Source: Lucinisca nassula
Taxonomy: Eukaryota; Mollusca; Bivalvia; Lucinida; Lucinidae
Reading direction: 5' to 3'
Length of the DNA stretch: 64,000 nt
Assembly: GCA_963580285.1 (NCBI GenBank)
Contig: OY757010.1
Coordinates: 68,098,406 to 68,162,405, forward strand
A program made the position numbers and the translations under genes. The notes under the pieces are model-generated. The model worked only from the letters and a program-made list of their open reading frames with translations, had not been told where the DNA came from and made no database searches. Positions 42,661-51,990 of the stretch are shown here, one piece after another (the stretch's first letter is position 1; each line of letters begins with the position of its first letter).

Positions 42661-43028
42661 AGCCGGCCTCGGTAGCTCAGTCGGATGCTCGTCGGACTGG
42701 TGATCAGTAGGACGCGGGTTCGATTCCTGCCGAGGTCGGCAACATTCTTTCGTGGAGATTGATCAGGAAACCTTTTCTACGGTCATTCTCTCCCTTCCAC
42801 TGATTAAAGAAGGGTGACGTCTCCAAAATGACCTACAAAGTGGTGACGGGGCGTTAAACCTTAAATCAAATCAAACTATTCAAGAAGGGCAGTTTCTGGC
42901 GAAAGAATGTGCGCTGTTCTGGTTAACCGCTTACGTATAAGCCAGTTCAGGAAAAGTGTAGATTGGTAAACTGACCGGCTCAAAAATGACATAAAATAGT
43001 GTTGACTGGGCCGTTAATCTTCAATACA
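42661..43028 (+). mobile_element. tRNA-derived SINE, family 1, with an inserted family-3 tail
   Basis: Head GCCGGCCTCGGTAGCTCAGT..GGTTCGATTCC, GGCAACATTCTTTCGTGG, tail GGGCCGTTAATCTTC. A ~65-base piece of family-3 tail (GACGTCTCCAAAATGACC..GGGGCGTTAAACC) interrupts it after GATTAAAGAAGG at 42818, with local duplication of AAGAAGGG. Confidence 0.8.
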
Positions 43029-43424
43029 AACAAACAAACGCAAAACCTCAACACAAAGACAAAAAAAAAAACAAAAAAAAAAAAAAAAACAGGCAAACAG
43101 TATGAACCCATACCAGACTGCCACTACATTTGTACATGAGCAGTATCTTGCTCCACACTGTTTGCAACAATGGCTTTTAAAGTAACAGACAACAAACAGG
43201 CGACAATTATTAAGACAATAAATCTCGTACGAACGAGAAACTTTCTCGTACAAACGAGAAAAAAATCTCGTACGAACGAGAAACTTTCGCTGTGGTACAT
43301 GGATGCCACTTGGCCCATGTTTGACCCTTAAGATGCTAAGATAAACTGCATGTGAAAATGTCGCCTACTGTTTCATCTTGCAACTTTTTGGTACGTGTCG
43401 GGCAGCTCCTTAAACCCTTGCGGT

Positions 43425-43840
43425 GGCCCCCGCCATCAGAGCTTAGAGAAATAGATTAGGCTGCAAGGTGCTTCAACACTGAGCTGAGACCGACCGCACA
43501 TGAGTACTGGAAAACCGCTTAGAAAGTCTAAGCCTGCCAAGGTAAATTAGTGCAAGTCGGACCGTCCGTGCATATAAACCCTACTGGTTTCATTGTCCGG
43601 AAAATCTTGAGATGTCATTTCATTCCAATGTCGGGTAAAAGTCCCATAAAATTGGAAGCAATATCTCCGAAATGACTTGAATATTGTTAACGAGGACGTT
43701 AAACCCTAGCCTAACGGTTCCTTCGGGCGGTAAAGGCAGGATATTTCATTTCACCTCAGTGTCGGGTAAAAGTCCCACAAAATGGAAGCAGTGTCTTGAA
43801 AATGACCTAAATAGTGCTGACGGGGATGTAAAACCTCAAC
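43425..43840 (+). mobile_element. SINE-like repeat family 3, full plus partial copy
   Basis: 43425-43710 (CCCCCGCCATCAGAGCTTAG to GGACGTTAAACCCTAG) followed by a partial 3' copy 43715-43840 (AACGGTTCCTTCGGGCGG..GGGATGTAAAACCTC). The same paired arrangement occurs at 42255 and 44168, which supports block amplification. Confidence 0.72.
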
Positions 43841-44167
43841 ATACAGACAAATTATATAGACAAACAGAAGAGACACACTGTTTGCAACAATGGCTTTTTA
43901 AATAACGCAGTCGACAACTGTTGTGAGAAAATCTCGTACGAACGAGAAACTTTCTCGTTCGAACGAGAACTTTTCTCGTATGAACGAGAAAAAAAACTCG
44001 TACGAACGAGAATATTTTTCGCAGTAATGAGAAATTTTCTCTGCGGTATATGGATGTTACTTGGCCCATGTTTGACAGTTAAGATACCATGATAAACTTC
44101 ATGTGAAAATGTCGTCTGCTGGTTCATCTTGCAAACTTTTTGGTTCGAGTCGGACCGTCCTTGCGGT

Positions 44168-44480
44168 GGTCCCCGCCCATCGGAGTTTGGTGAAATGGTT
44201 TAGGGTGCACGTTGCGAGTTGGACCGTCTATTCAATAAACATATTGGTTTCCATGGGCTACAGGGCTTGAGAAGTCATTTCATCTCAATGTCGGGTAAAA
44301 GAGTCCCACAAAACCGGAAACGTCTTCAAAATGACCTAACTATTGTTGACGGGGACGTTAAGCCTCAATTCAAACGAAAAGCCTAGCGGTTCCTTTGGGC
44401 GCTAGAACTTAACAGGTCATTTCATCTCAGTGTCGGGTCACGGTCCCACAAAATGAAAGCAGTTTCTTCAAAGATGACGA
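44168..44480 (+). mobile_element. SINE-like repeat family 3, internally deleted plus partial copy
   Basis: 44168-44375 (GGTCCCCGCCCATCGG..GGGACGTTAAGCCTC) and 44385-44480 (GCGGTTCCTTTGGGCG..GAGTACGTCAAAC). Counterpart of 34480-34780 in element A. Confidence 0.72.
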
Positions 44481-44754
44481 GTACGTCAAACAAAGCATAC
44501 CGGCAAACAGTATGGACTCCTACCACCACTACAGTTTCAGTATCTTGCTCAACACTGTTTGCAACAAGTAACAAGCATACAACAAAGCAGGCGATAATTG
44601 TTGTGATTGGCAGGCTAAGGTTTAATAACTAAGGTAGACTTCGCTGGGAGCATATGCACGAAGACTCCTTTTGCTATGGTATCTCCGCCAAGAAACAGAG
44701 TGTTCGCATGCCAGATATTACGTACATATAAGCAATGGCTACAAACAGCAGTTC

Positions 44755-45050
44755 GGCTCCGCCCATCGGGGCTTGAAGAAATATATGGGCTGCATGATGC
44801 TTCCACGCAGAGCTAAATCCGACCCGCACACGAGTAATGGTAAACCGCTTAGAGGATCTAAGCCTGCCCAGGCAAAGCGGTGCGCACGAGTCGGATCGTC
44901 CATGCTTATAAACCCTATTGGTTTCATTGGGCACCAGGGCTTGAGATGTCATTTAATCTCAATGTCCGGTAAAAATCCCACGTAATTGGAAGCAACGTCT
45001 CCAAAATGACCTTTGTGTTGACGGGGACCTTAAACCTCAGCTCAAACAAA
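44755..45050 (+). mobile_element. SINE-like repeat family 3, full length
   Basis: GGCTCCGCCCATCGGGGC to GGGGACCTTAAACCTCAGC, counterpart of 33878-34185 in element A. Confidence 0.82.
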
Positions 45051-45239
45051 CAAAACAAACAAACAGCAGTTTGGCAGTTAAAGGTACACATAGGCAATGG
45101 CTACAAACAACAGTTTAAACAAAAAAGATATGTATCAAAAGAGGGATTATACAACTGACCCCGATTCCTAAGCCTAGCACCGAATCAATGGCCATTTTAA
45201 AGGAGGTGATAAGGGGTAATTAAATTAAGAAGATGGTAA

Positions 45240-45450
45240 ATTTCTCGTATGAACAAGAAACAAATGTCATAGGAACGAGAAACTTTCTCGTAGGAACGAG
45301 AAAATTTCTCGTTCGTACGAGAATTTTTCTCGTTCGTACGAGAAAGTTTCTCGTAGGAACGAGAAATATTCTCGTTTGTACGAGGATTTTCTCGTAGGAA
45401 CGAGAAATATTCTCGTTTGTACGAGAAAGTTTCTCGTTTGTACGACATTT
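45240..45450. repeat. Palindrome array, element B inner array
   Basis: About ten TTTCTCGT-nnn-ACGAGAAA units; counterpart of 28698-28870 in element A, with one or two extra units. Confidence 0.88.
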
Positions 45451-45707
45451 TTCTTGTTCATAACAAGAATATGGAAACTCATCATTACACATGTATTGAA
45501 CAACGTGGTGTTTTACGACGGGTAGAAGTTAATTGACCCTTTCACCTCAAGTGGTGGCCATGCTAGTAAGACGGCTCATTATGACCGTCTTTTCTGGATC
45601 TACACTGTTTGCAAAGGTATCTGTACCGATCTACAGGGTTAAAAGGGTTAAAGGCCCGCAGATGGTACCTGCTTTTTGCAATGTGTGTATATGTGTCAAG
45701 AAATTTC

Positions 45708-45710
45708 CAA

Positions 45711-45764
<54 letters not shown>
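45708..45764. repeat. (AAAT)n microsatellite
   Basis: About fourteen AAAT units in element B, counterpart of 28404-28438. Confidence 0.9.
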
Positions 45765-45765
<1 letters not shown>

Positions 45766-45841
45766 GCCCTAATAGAAGATTGCATTTGTTCATACTGAAT
45801 CTGTAACATTATTTAATTTATTTAATAATTTATTTATATTC

Positions 45842-46075
45842 GCCCCCGCTCATCGGGGCTTGAATAAATAGATGGGCTGCATGATGCTTCCACGCAGAGC
45901 AGAAACCGGCCGCACACAAGCACTGGTAAACCGCTCAGGGGATCTAAGCCAGCCTAGACAAAGCGGTGCGAGTCCATGCTTATAAAGCATTTTGGTTTCA
46001 TTGGGTGACAGGGCTTGAGAAGTCATTTCGTCTCAATGTCGGGTAAAAATTCCACAAAATTGGAAGCAACGTTTC
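45842..46075 (+). mobile_element. SINE-like repeat family 3, 3'-truncated
   Basis: CGCCCCCGCTCATCGGGGC..AATTGGAAGCAACGTTTC, truncated at the same point as its counterpart in element A (28095-28325). Confidence 0.8.
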
Positions 46076-46542
46076 ATTTATTTTTGTTTCTTCCCTTCTT
46101 AAGGGGAAGCATAAAATAAATAAATGTAACTGTAAAAATGATCCTGGCCCATTTCGTTTAACCTTTATATTTCTGTACTGTAAGCAAATACTGTAGACAT
46201 TGATCAAACATCGCGTTCTGCGACACATAATCTGGGTCTACATTGTTTGCCAAACCTAACACATGATTCTTGACCAGATTCTATAGATAACCCTCGTACT
46301 TAAACAATGATATCACAGCGATGAGAATAGTGCAGCTTTATTCTATAAATTGCCGTTACCTGGATTTTCTACAGATCAGTAATAATCACGTGGACAGCAA
46401 CTACTTTGCTAAACGTTGGGTCAACTGACAAAACAATTCACCCAAAAACTGTTATTATAATAATGATGGGTTGTCTACATAATGGTTTTCCATCATCGAC
46501 TTTACAAGCCTTAGGAGTAATTGAGTCATTACCTTGACAAAA

Positions 46543-46780
46543 TATTCTCGTTCGTACGAGATTTTTTCTCGTTTGTACGAGAAAATTTCTCGTAGGAACG
46601 AGAAAAAATTCTCGTCTGTACGAGAATTTTTCTCGTTCCTACGCGAAAGTTTCTCGTTTGTACGAGATTGTTTCTCGTTTGAACGAGAAAATTTCTCGTT
46701 TGTACATGAAAATTTCTCGTTTGTACGAGAAAGTTTCTCGTTCGTACGAGAAATTTTCTCGTTTGTACGAGAAAATATAT
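46543..46780. repeat. Palindrome array, element B right terminal
   Basis: About twelve units; counterpart of 27390-27630 in element A. Unit order and many centres agree, so the two arrays are homologous unit by unit. Confidence 0.9.
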
Positions 46781-46829
46781 TTTTTTCTCATCTTATTTTG
46801 ACCCTAGTAGGCTTTCGTAGGGTTGCCTG

Positions 46830-48200
46830 AAAAAGAAGGAAATTATCGCTATCAGAAGCACCTTATTTTGCCATATAACAGACTTAGTACTTAACGGGTG
46901 TTGGTTACGTGTTTTCTTAAACACATCAATTCGTATTACAGCATAATTTGGACAGTCAAAAAATGTTTAGCATCTTCGATTTCAAAGCCAGATCGGCATG
47001 ACGTTTCCTCAGTCTAATGGTTTCTAAAAAGGTCGTGATTTAAATTACTACAGTTGTTCCTTATTCTTGCCTGCAAAACACTAAGGTAACGATTTCCTTT
47101 AGGGAAACAGACTGGGATTTTCCTTGACCCAGACAGGTGCAGTTTTAGTTTATACTGAAAAGTAGGAGAAAAAAATCACACTGTTTCGTTTCGGGGGTTA
47201 ATTCGTTCCATAGAGAAACAGAAGATGGTATGCAGGACTTACAGAAAGTTTCTGTTCGAGTATAATAATTGGAAAGATCTGAAGAATTTCTTAACTGATT
47301 ACTAGAGATTTCGCCCACAAAAGGTGGCAAGAGCTGCGATAGATATTCAGGCGCCTGTCCATTTACAAGTTTGTACATGAAGCATAATTTTGGTATTTTC
47401 TGCGCTCCACTAAACTTGCCCAACCACACTCATTATATTGGTTTATAAGTGAGACTGATCTAGTTAAGCCAGTGACCAATCGGGCTGCCTCGTTCTGTAT
47501 CTTTTCAAGAGCATCGCGGACTTGATTTGTACACCCATCCCAAACAGTCGACGAATATTCAAGCAACGGTCTCCGATATGAAAAATACATTTGGTTAAGA
47601 GCCTGGCGACTAAATGAAAATTTCAGTCGTCTCATCATTCCTAAAACTTTGTGCCCAGATTTCAACATATTTTTAATGTGCATGTGCCATTGTCCATTAC
47701 GGGTTAAAGTTAACCCTAGGTGTTTATGAGAATCTACAAATTCTATAGCCGTATTGTCAAAACGTAAATTTGGCATAGCTTGGTTTCGTCTCAGAGAGAA
47801 CACGATAGCTTCTGTTTTGAGCGGATTAAAAGTTAATAGCCATTGCTTTGACCATTGAAGTATAGCAGATAGATAATGATTAAGGATGCGTTCAATATCA
47901 TGTACACTAGATGCCGAAACGAAAAGGGAACTGTCATCTGCAAATAGGCGGGTTAATCTTAAGAGATTATTCGTTATATCATTAACATATACTAGGAAAA
48001 CAATGGTCCTAATACAGAACCTTGTGGAACTCCCGCAGACACCTGCCTAACATCGGCGACAGAGTAATTGACACCTACTTCTTGCCTACGCTTAGACAGA
48101 TAGCTAGAAATCCAAGGCAGAAGAGGGCCCTTGATTCCATTTTGGAACTGTTCTATTAAGTACAATATATAATACTCTGGTATTTTGCTGACAAAATATG
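46830..48200 (-). pseudogene. Non-LTR retrotransposon (LINE) ORF2 3' part, broken
   Basis: Minus-strand reverse transcriptase remnant: GIKGPLLPWISSYLSKRRQ, then SAGVPQGSVLGP (about 48010-48050), a one-base deletion in a T run near 47990, then RLFADDSSLF with the catalytic FADD box (about 47935), HKHLGLTLTRNGQW and the thumb region. Another one-base frameshift is near 47405, then YKLVNGQAPEYL. The 3' end continues to about 46830 as CGFEVEDA-like sequence in broken frames. The 5' half with the endonuclease is absent. Jockey/CR1-like by general pattern; clade not certain. Element B inserted at or near its 3' end. Confidence 0.8.
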
Positions 48201-48660
48201 TGAGTGCCCTTTGCATTTGCAAAAGCTGCTCTTTTTATTCAGGAAAAATATTAGCATATTTGCCATATTAAATAATCAAAGTTTTAACGATATGCTAACT
48301 AACGACATCGTTAGTTTTGAACACTTGGACTCTAGAGTAATGACAAAATCTTCCTGCACATCTGTACAGACACACAGGATTTCTCTCACGTGACACGACC
48401 CTTTTTATAGTCTACGCCCTTGACGCCCGAGGGCGTGGACTATCTAATGTTGACTTTTGGCCCGGAAGATTTTAAGAAAAGGTCATGATCGTTGAATGAA
48501 ATTTAGGGCCCCGCAATTTTTTGCGGGTGCCCTATAGTAATCACCCAAACTCCTAATTGAAATATGTGTCTATTATACACTTCCATATTTACTGGCACAC
48601 TAATCCAGTATATTTGACATTTTAATTACGTACACCAACTCAAGCTTGTTATGAAAGCTA
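48201..48660. repeat. Dispersed repeat fragment and a GC-rich hairpin
   Basis: 48170-48340 (ACTCTGGTATTTTGCTGA..AAAATATTAGC(A/G)TATTTGCC..TTTTAACGATATG) also occurs at 17245-17360. A hairpin ATAGTCTACGCCCT-TGACGCCCG-AGGGCGTGGACTAT is at 48406-48442. Confidence 0.65.
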
Positions 48661-48661
48661 A

Positions 48662-48755
48662 TACAGTAAAACTCCTGTATTAAGACCACCTTTGGGACTG
48701 TTCAAAAGTGGTCTTTAAGACCACTTTTGAACAGTCCCGAAGGTGGTCCGTCACT
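48662..48755. repeat. Hairpin GACCACCTTTGGGACTGTTC
   Basis: ACCACCTTTGGGACTGTTC..AAAAGTGGTCTT and its near-exact complement are separated by a few bases, with one or two mismatches (TTGGG versus CCCGAA). Preceded by CAGTAAAACTCCTGTATTAA. A diverged copy is at 51480-51672 in the 3' flank of the gene. Confidence 0.8.
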
Positions 48756-48799
48756 AGATGACACTTGGTGTAGAAATCTTAAAAAAATGCTTTTAAAGC

Positions 48800-49010
48800 A
48801 GAATTAGTCGCGCACATGAGTACTGTTAAACCGCTTAGAGGCTCTAAACTTGCCCAAGTAAAATGTTGTGAGTCGGAGCCCATCCATATAAACCCTTTGG
48901 GGGGCTTGACAAGTCATTTAATCTCATGTCGGGTGAAAGTCCCACAAAATTGGAAGCAACGTCTCCAAAATGACCTAAATAGGGTTGACGGGGACGTTAA
49001 ACCCATAGTA
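48800..49010 (+). mobile_element. SINE-like repeat family 3, partial
   Basis: GCACATGAGTACTGTTAAACC to GGGGACGTTAAACCCATAG; the head is missing. It ends about 30 bases before the 3' splice site of coding exon 2. Confidence 0.78.
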
Positions 49011-49041
49011 AATAAAGAAAACTACTGTACTTGTTTTACAG

Positions 49042-49272
49042 ATAGGCTTTACAGCGGCCCATATTATAGATGACGGAAAAACTCTGATTACAAGAACAGC
49101 TAGGCTTAACCCGAGTTACGAGGGAAGAGGTCTATATCGGTACCTGGACAACTTCGTTGCGGAATGGGCGAAATCAAGGAATGTCACAACAAAAGCGTTT
49201 ATGTCAGCTGATCAAAATGTCAACATTTACAAACCATCTTTCAGAAGTGTGTACCAGCTTCTGCACAAAAAG
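49042..49272 (+). CDS. GNAT acetyltransferase (NAT16-like), coding exon 2 of 3
   Basis: Residues 56-132, entered in phase 0 after TTGTTTTACAG and left in phase 0 at GTAAAG (49273). It carries AAHIIDDGKT and then the acetyl-CoA binding motif A, NPSYEGRGLYRYLDNF (Arg/Gln-x-x-Gly-x-Gly/Ala type, residues EGRGL), followed by VTTKAFMSADQNVNIYKPSF. This is the catalytic core of the GNAT fold. Its reading frame is intact despite the surrounding transposons, indicating constraint. Confidence 0.85.
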
Positions 49273-49607
49273 GTAAAGGGAAATAAGTACAAAGATGCTT
49301 GTGTGTCAGTTAGAAAGTAAACGAAATCACAGCCGTCGTTTCGCTTAGGAACTATTTACGTAATGCAAATTCGATAAAACTAAAAACACGAACTCTTTTG
49401 TTTGATCGGAATGGCAAGTCTTTGTGGACGTACTTTCTGCATTTTAAACCCTAGGTTTATTGACTCATAGACTTTAGGCATGTCAGTACCCGTTTCCCTT
49501 GATAGTATTATTTCTTTAGACCCTTTTAAACTTCCAAGTCTCCTGAAAGTCGGGGAATGTAGTATTTGCGCGGACGTTTACAATATTGTCTATACGACGC
49601 CACCGCG

Positions 49608-49905
49608 TTCGCCCCCGCCCAGCCGGACCTAGGAAATAGATGGGCTGCATGATGCTTCCACGCAGTGCTGAAACCCACCACACGCGAGTACTGGTAAACC
49701 GCTTAGAGGATCTAAGCCTGCCCATGCAAAACGGTGCGAGTCGGACCTTCCATGCTTATACACACTATGGGTTTCATTTGGGGACAGGGCTTGTGATGTC
49801 ATGTCATCTCAATGTCGGGTAAAAGTCCTACAAAATTGAACGCAACGTCTCGAAAATGACCTTTGCAGTATTGACGGGGACGTTAAACCTAAAATCAAAC
49901 AAACC
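49608..49905 (+). mobile_element. SINE-like repeat family 3, full length, in intron 2
   Basis: CGCCCCCGCCCAGCCGGACC to GGGACGTTAAACCTAAAATC, in intron 2 (49273-50721, 1449 bases). Confidence 0.8.
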
Positions 49906-49909
49906 AAAA

Positions 49910-50155
49910 ACACCTTGTGAACAAGTCCGTGAAATGAACAACCCCCTAAACTCCACTTTTTATAGAAAAAGCTGGGATTTACTGGGGTATACATTATTGT
50001 TCTCATTTCTGCTCAATGAGGCGGTTCTAACGAGCACCCACAACACATGTTTGCAGTATATATAAGAAAAATATCACGGATTTGCTTCAGAAAAGCAGCC
50101 ATTTTGGAGATGCGAAAACAATGCACCAAGTTGCACACGTGTATTATCGTAATGT
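49910..50155 (-). mobile_element. Hairpin MITE, partial copy in intron 2
   Basis: CTTGTGAACAAGTCCGTGAAATG, AACCCCCTAAACTCC, GAAAAAGCTGGGATTTACTGGGG, TCATTTCTGCTC, then only the right half of the hairpin (AATGAGGCGGTTCTAACGAG). The left half of the hairpin is lost. Confidence 0.65.
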
Positions 50156-50721
50156 GAATAAACCAGACCTCGTGCAATACCTGCAGTCAGGTAACATCTT
50201 TAATGAGGTCTGTAAAGGCTTTTGAAAAATAATTTCCTGAAAATCGTATTTGAGCATTTGTCAAAATGATGTGAGATCAGGTGTGGTTTCAGTCACGTGA
50301 ATTTTATTCGCCTAGGCGGGTATTCTTTAACTTTTTGTGTCTTGGATGGGAGGTGTGAGGTAATTGAATCGATTCTTATTCATTGCACCCACTTCTATCT
50401 TGCATCAATAGCACGGTTCCCTTATAAATATCAAATAGTAACTAATATACATGTAATTTATTTTGTACTTAGCTGTAAAATCAATGCATATCTGAAAAAT
50501 GAAAATGATATTTTCACATTGTGATAGGATATGATATTTTTACATTGTAAAAATAAAATGACCGCTGCCTGAACAATCGTTTTTTAATAAAGAAAAAGAA
50601 AATTTACTCTATGTTATGTGGACAAATATTTGAGTTTGTTGAAAGCATGAGAATATTCACTTGTGCTTTTGGTATTCACCTCAAAAAAGTAATATCCTTT
50701 GTGTCTTTTATTTATTTACAG

Positions 50722-51288
50722 AACATAGTAATGTACACAGTGGACCCACAATCAACAAAGTTAAACCCTTTAAAGGAAACTCTTGACTGTGACCTTCAAG
50801 GCATTTCAGACAGTGTTTTAGAAACATACATATCCTCTGACGATTTTAGACAGTATCTCTTTCCTTACGATCGTATTGTTGTAGACAGTGTTCCTTTCAA
50901 GCTGCTGAAATCTAATATTCCAAAAATGAGGGGACCTCAAGACAGTACTGTTAAGTTTTCTGACGTTCAGAAGAAGACGGATACGTTTACAGGTTTATTG
51001 TCTTTTGGTACTCTGTACAGGGTGATACAACCTGATTTTCAATACACTATTGAAACCTTTGGCTATGACGAGAGTAGCCTAAGAAAGCATGTAATGGAAC
51101 ACTTTAAGAGGGTCATTCAAAAAGCAAATGGTGTTACGCTTATTGTCTTCTTTTTAGAAAAACAATTCAAGCCTGAGATTTTGGATGAAATTTGCTCAAG
51201 CTTTGGAGTAACAAGAAAATTTTATCATAATCCAAACAGTTCTAGTATTCGTTATAAGGAGCAGTACTTATTTGAAAAGGTGTTATGA
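50722..51288 (+). CDS. GNAT acetyltransferase (NAT16-like), coding exon 3 of 3
   Basis: Residues 133-320 and the stop. Acceptor TTTATTTATTTACAG ends at 50721; phase 0. Starts NIVMYTVDPQSTKLNP, then a C-terminal region with LFPYDRIVVDSVPFKLLKSN, matching the C-terminal domain of NAT16-like proteins (LFP..VVDWVPF pattern, from family knowledge). The stop at 51286-51288 is followed by AATAAA at 51419, a plausible polyadenylation signal. The total of 320 residues is a little shorter than vertebrate NAT16. Chemistry by homology: acetyl-CoA-dependent N-acetylation, probably of a small amino compound; the substrate is not determined. Confidence 0.83.
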   Translation, partial: NIVMYTVDPQSTKLNPLKETLDCDLQGISDSVLETYISSDDFRQYLFPYDRIVVDSVPFKLLKSNIPKMRGPQDSTVKFSDVQKKTDTFTGLLSFGTLYRVIQPDFQYTIETFGYDESSLRKHVMEHFKRVIQKANGVTLIVFFLEKQFKPEILDEICSSFGVTRKFYHNPNSSSIRYKEQYLFEKVL

Positions 51289-51418
51289 AACAGCTGGTAT
51301 TGGGGAAATAAGACAGATCTGGTGTAGAACAATTCTTTTTATGAACTCTCCTGACAAACTTAGAATATGCTCTCTCTCTTCTTTTCTTCCAAATCATGGC
51401 TATGGATTACTCTTCAAA

Positions 51419-51424
51419 AATAAA
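51419..51424 (+). promoter_or_regulatory. Candidate polyadenylation signal of the acetyltransferase gene
   Basis: AATAAA 131 bases after the stop codon. Sequence match only; the region is AT-rich, so chance is possible. Confidence 0.45.
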
Positions 51425-51479
51425 ATAAGTTACTTCCATGGGCGCAATTTCTTTTCTTCTATGATTAAAAAAATATTAT

Positions 51480-51672
51480 AGTGAAATTCCGCTATTAAGA
51501 CCACATAAAATTGAGAATAATTCTGCTTTAAAAGGCTTAATTAGTAGCTTGCAGCTGTTCTTTCTTTGTGTTTTCTGCATGCAGTGTCCGCTGGTTAAAG
51601 ACGACCCTTGGGACTGTTCAAAAGTTGTCTTATACACCACTTTTAAACAGTCTCAAAGGTGGTCGTAATGGA
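51480..51672. repeat. Diverged copy of the GACCACC hairpin element
   Basis: AGTGAAATTCCGCTATTAAGACCAC at the left, then ACCCTTGGGACTGTTCAAAAG..TTAAACAGTCTCAAAGGTGGTCG. It shares the AGCAGAATTA / AATTCTGCTTTAAAA block with 48785-48810. MITE-like. Confidence 0.65.
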
Positions 51673-51831
51673 AGAATTATAGTTTATATTGTAGGCGATC
51701 ATTGTTTAGCAAATATGGTTTTCCTGACAAGAGCTAGCCAAAATGTTATAAAACTTTTTTCATGTTCAACACAATTGCGCATGTAATTTAGAATGCTACT
51801 AAAGAAGATCAGATTACAACCAAGTGAGTAG

Positions 51832-51990
51832 AAGCCTCCGTGGTGTAGTGGTTACGCTACTCGCCTTGTAAACCAGGGATCGCAGGATCGACCCCGGGCT
51901 TCTCTAGACTTTTGGATGAGTCTTTAGACCGAGGTCCCGTCTCCGAATGACCTTAGCTGTCGGTGCGACGTAAAACTCTAACACTCACAA
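51832..51990 (+). mobile_element. tRNA-derived SINE, family 2
   Basis: Head GAAGCCTCCGTGGTGTAGTGG..CTTGTAAACC..GGATCGACCCC, body TAGACTTTTGGATGAGTC..GGTCCCGTCTCCGAATGACC, tail GTGCGACGTAAAACTC and ACACTCACA. Confidence 0.83.

Larger units (their letters stand above)
42071..43920. repeat. Amplified array-plus-SINE blocks, element B only
   Basis: The block ACATGGATGCCACTTGGCCCAT..AAATGTCG..(SINE pieces)..GGCAAACAGTATGA..ACTGTTTGCAACAATGGC occurs about three times (42140-43210, 43290-43915, 44045-44590), each preceded by a short palindrome array (43223-43293, 43933-44042). Element A has one copy, so the block multiplied in B. Confidence 0.7.
40525..46819 (-). mobile_element. Large foldback element B, 6-bp target duplication GGGTTG
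   Basis: Same termini as element A (TACGAAAGCCTACTAGGG and complement), flanked by GGGTTG on both sides (40519-40524, 46820-46825). Its sequence runs as the reverse complement of element A: 40525-42070 matches 37437-38659 plus array, 43920-45240 matches 33711-35015, 45240-46819 matches 27349-28875. It lacks both large insertions of A but has an extra 1.85 kb (42071-43920) made of amplified array plus SINE blocks. Different target duplications show that A and B inserted independently. No transposase. Confidence 0.85.
24781..49041 (+). other. Intron 1 of the acetyltransferase gene, transposon-filled
   Basis: A 24,261-base intron defined by GTAAGT at 24781 and TTGTTTTACAG ending at 49041. It holds the exon duplication, three TACG-type foldback elements, a nested 4.8-kb TIR unit, a rolling-circle-like element, about fifteen SINE copies or fragments, hairpin MITEs and a LINE fragment. 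Hardly any unique sequence is left. Confidence 0.8.

Noticed and set aside
30448..45764. Frames with YLFIYLFI repeats
   Set aside because: Translations of (TTTA)n microsatellites.
27349..46819. CRISPR-like repeat array
   Set aside because: The repeats are palindromes with 3-5 base centres and no real spacers, in a eukaryotic genome, inside transposon arms.
27349..46819. Single inverted segmental duplication explaining elements A and B
   Set aside because: Each copy has its own perfect 6-bp target duplication and homology stops at TACG/CGTA, so independent insertion fits better.
27332..46830. Open frames giving repeated peptides such as RLYEKVSRLYEKIS and FSFVRESFSFVRE
   Set aside because: They are translations of the TTTCTCGT-nnn-ACGAGAAA palindrome arrays in several frames on both strands. 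No frame is favoured and no start context or domain is present.
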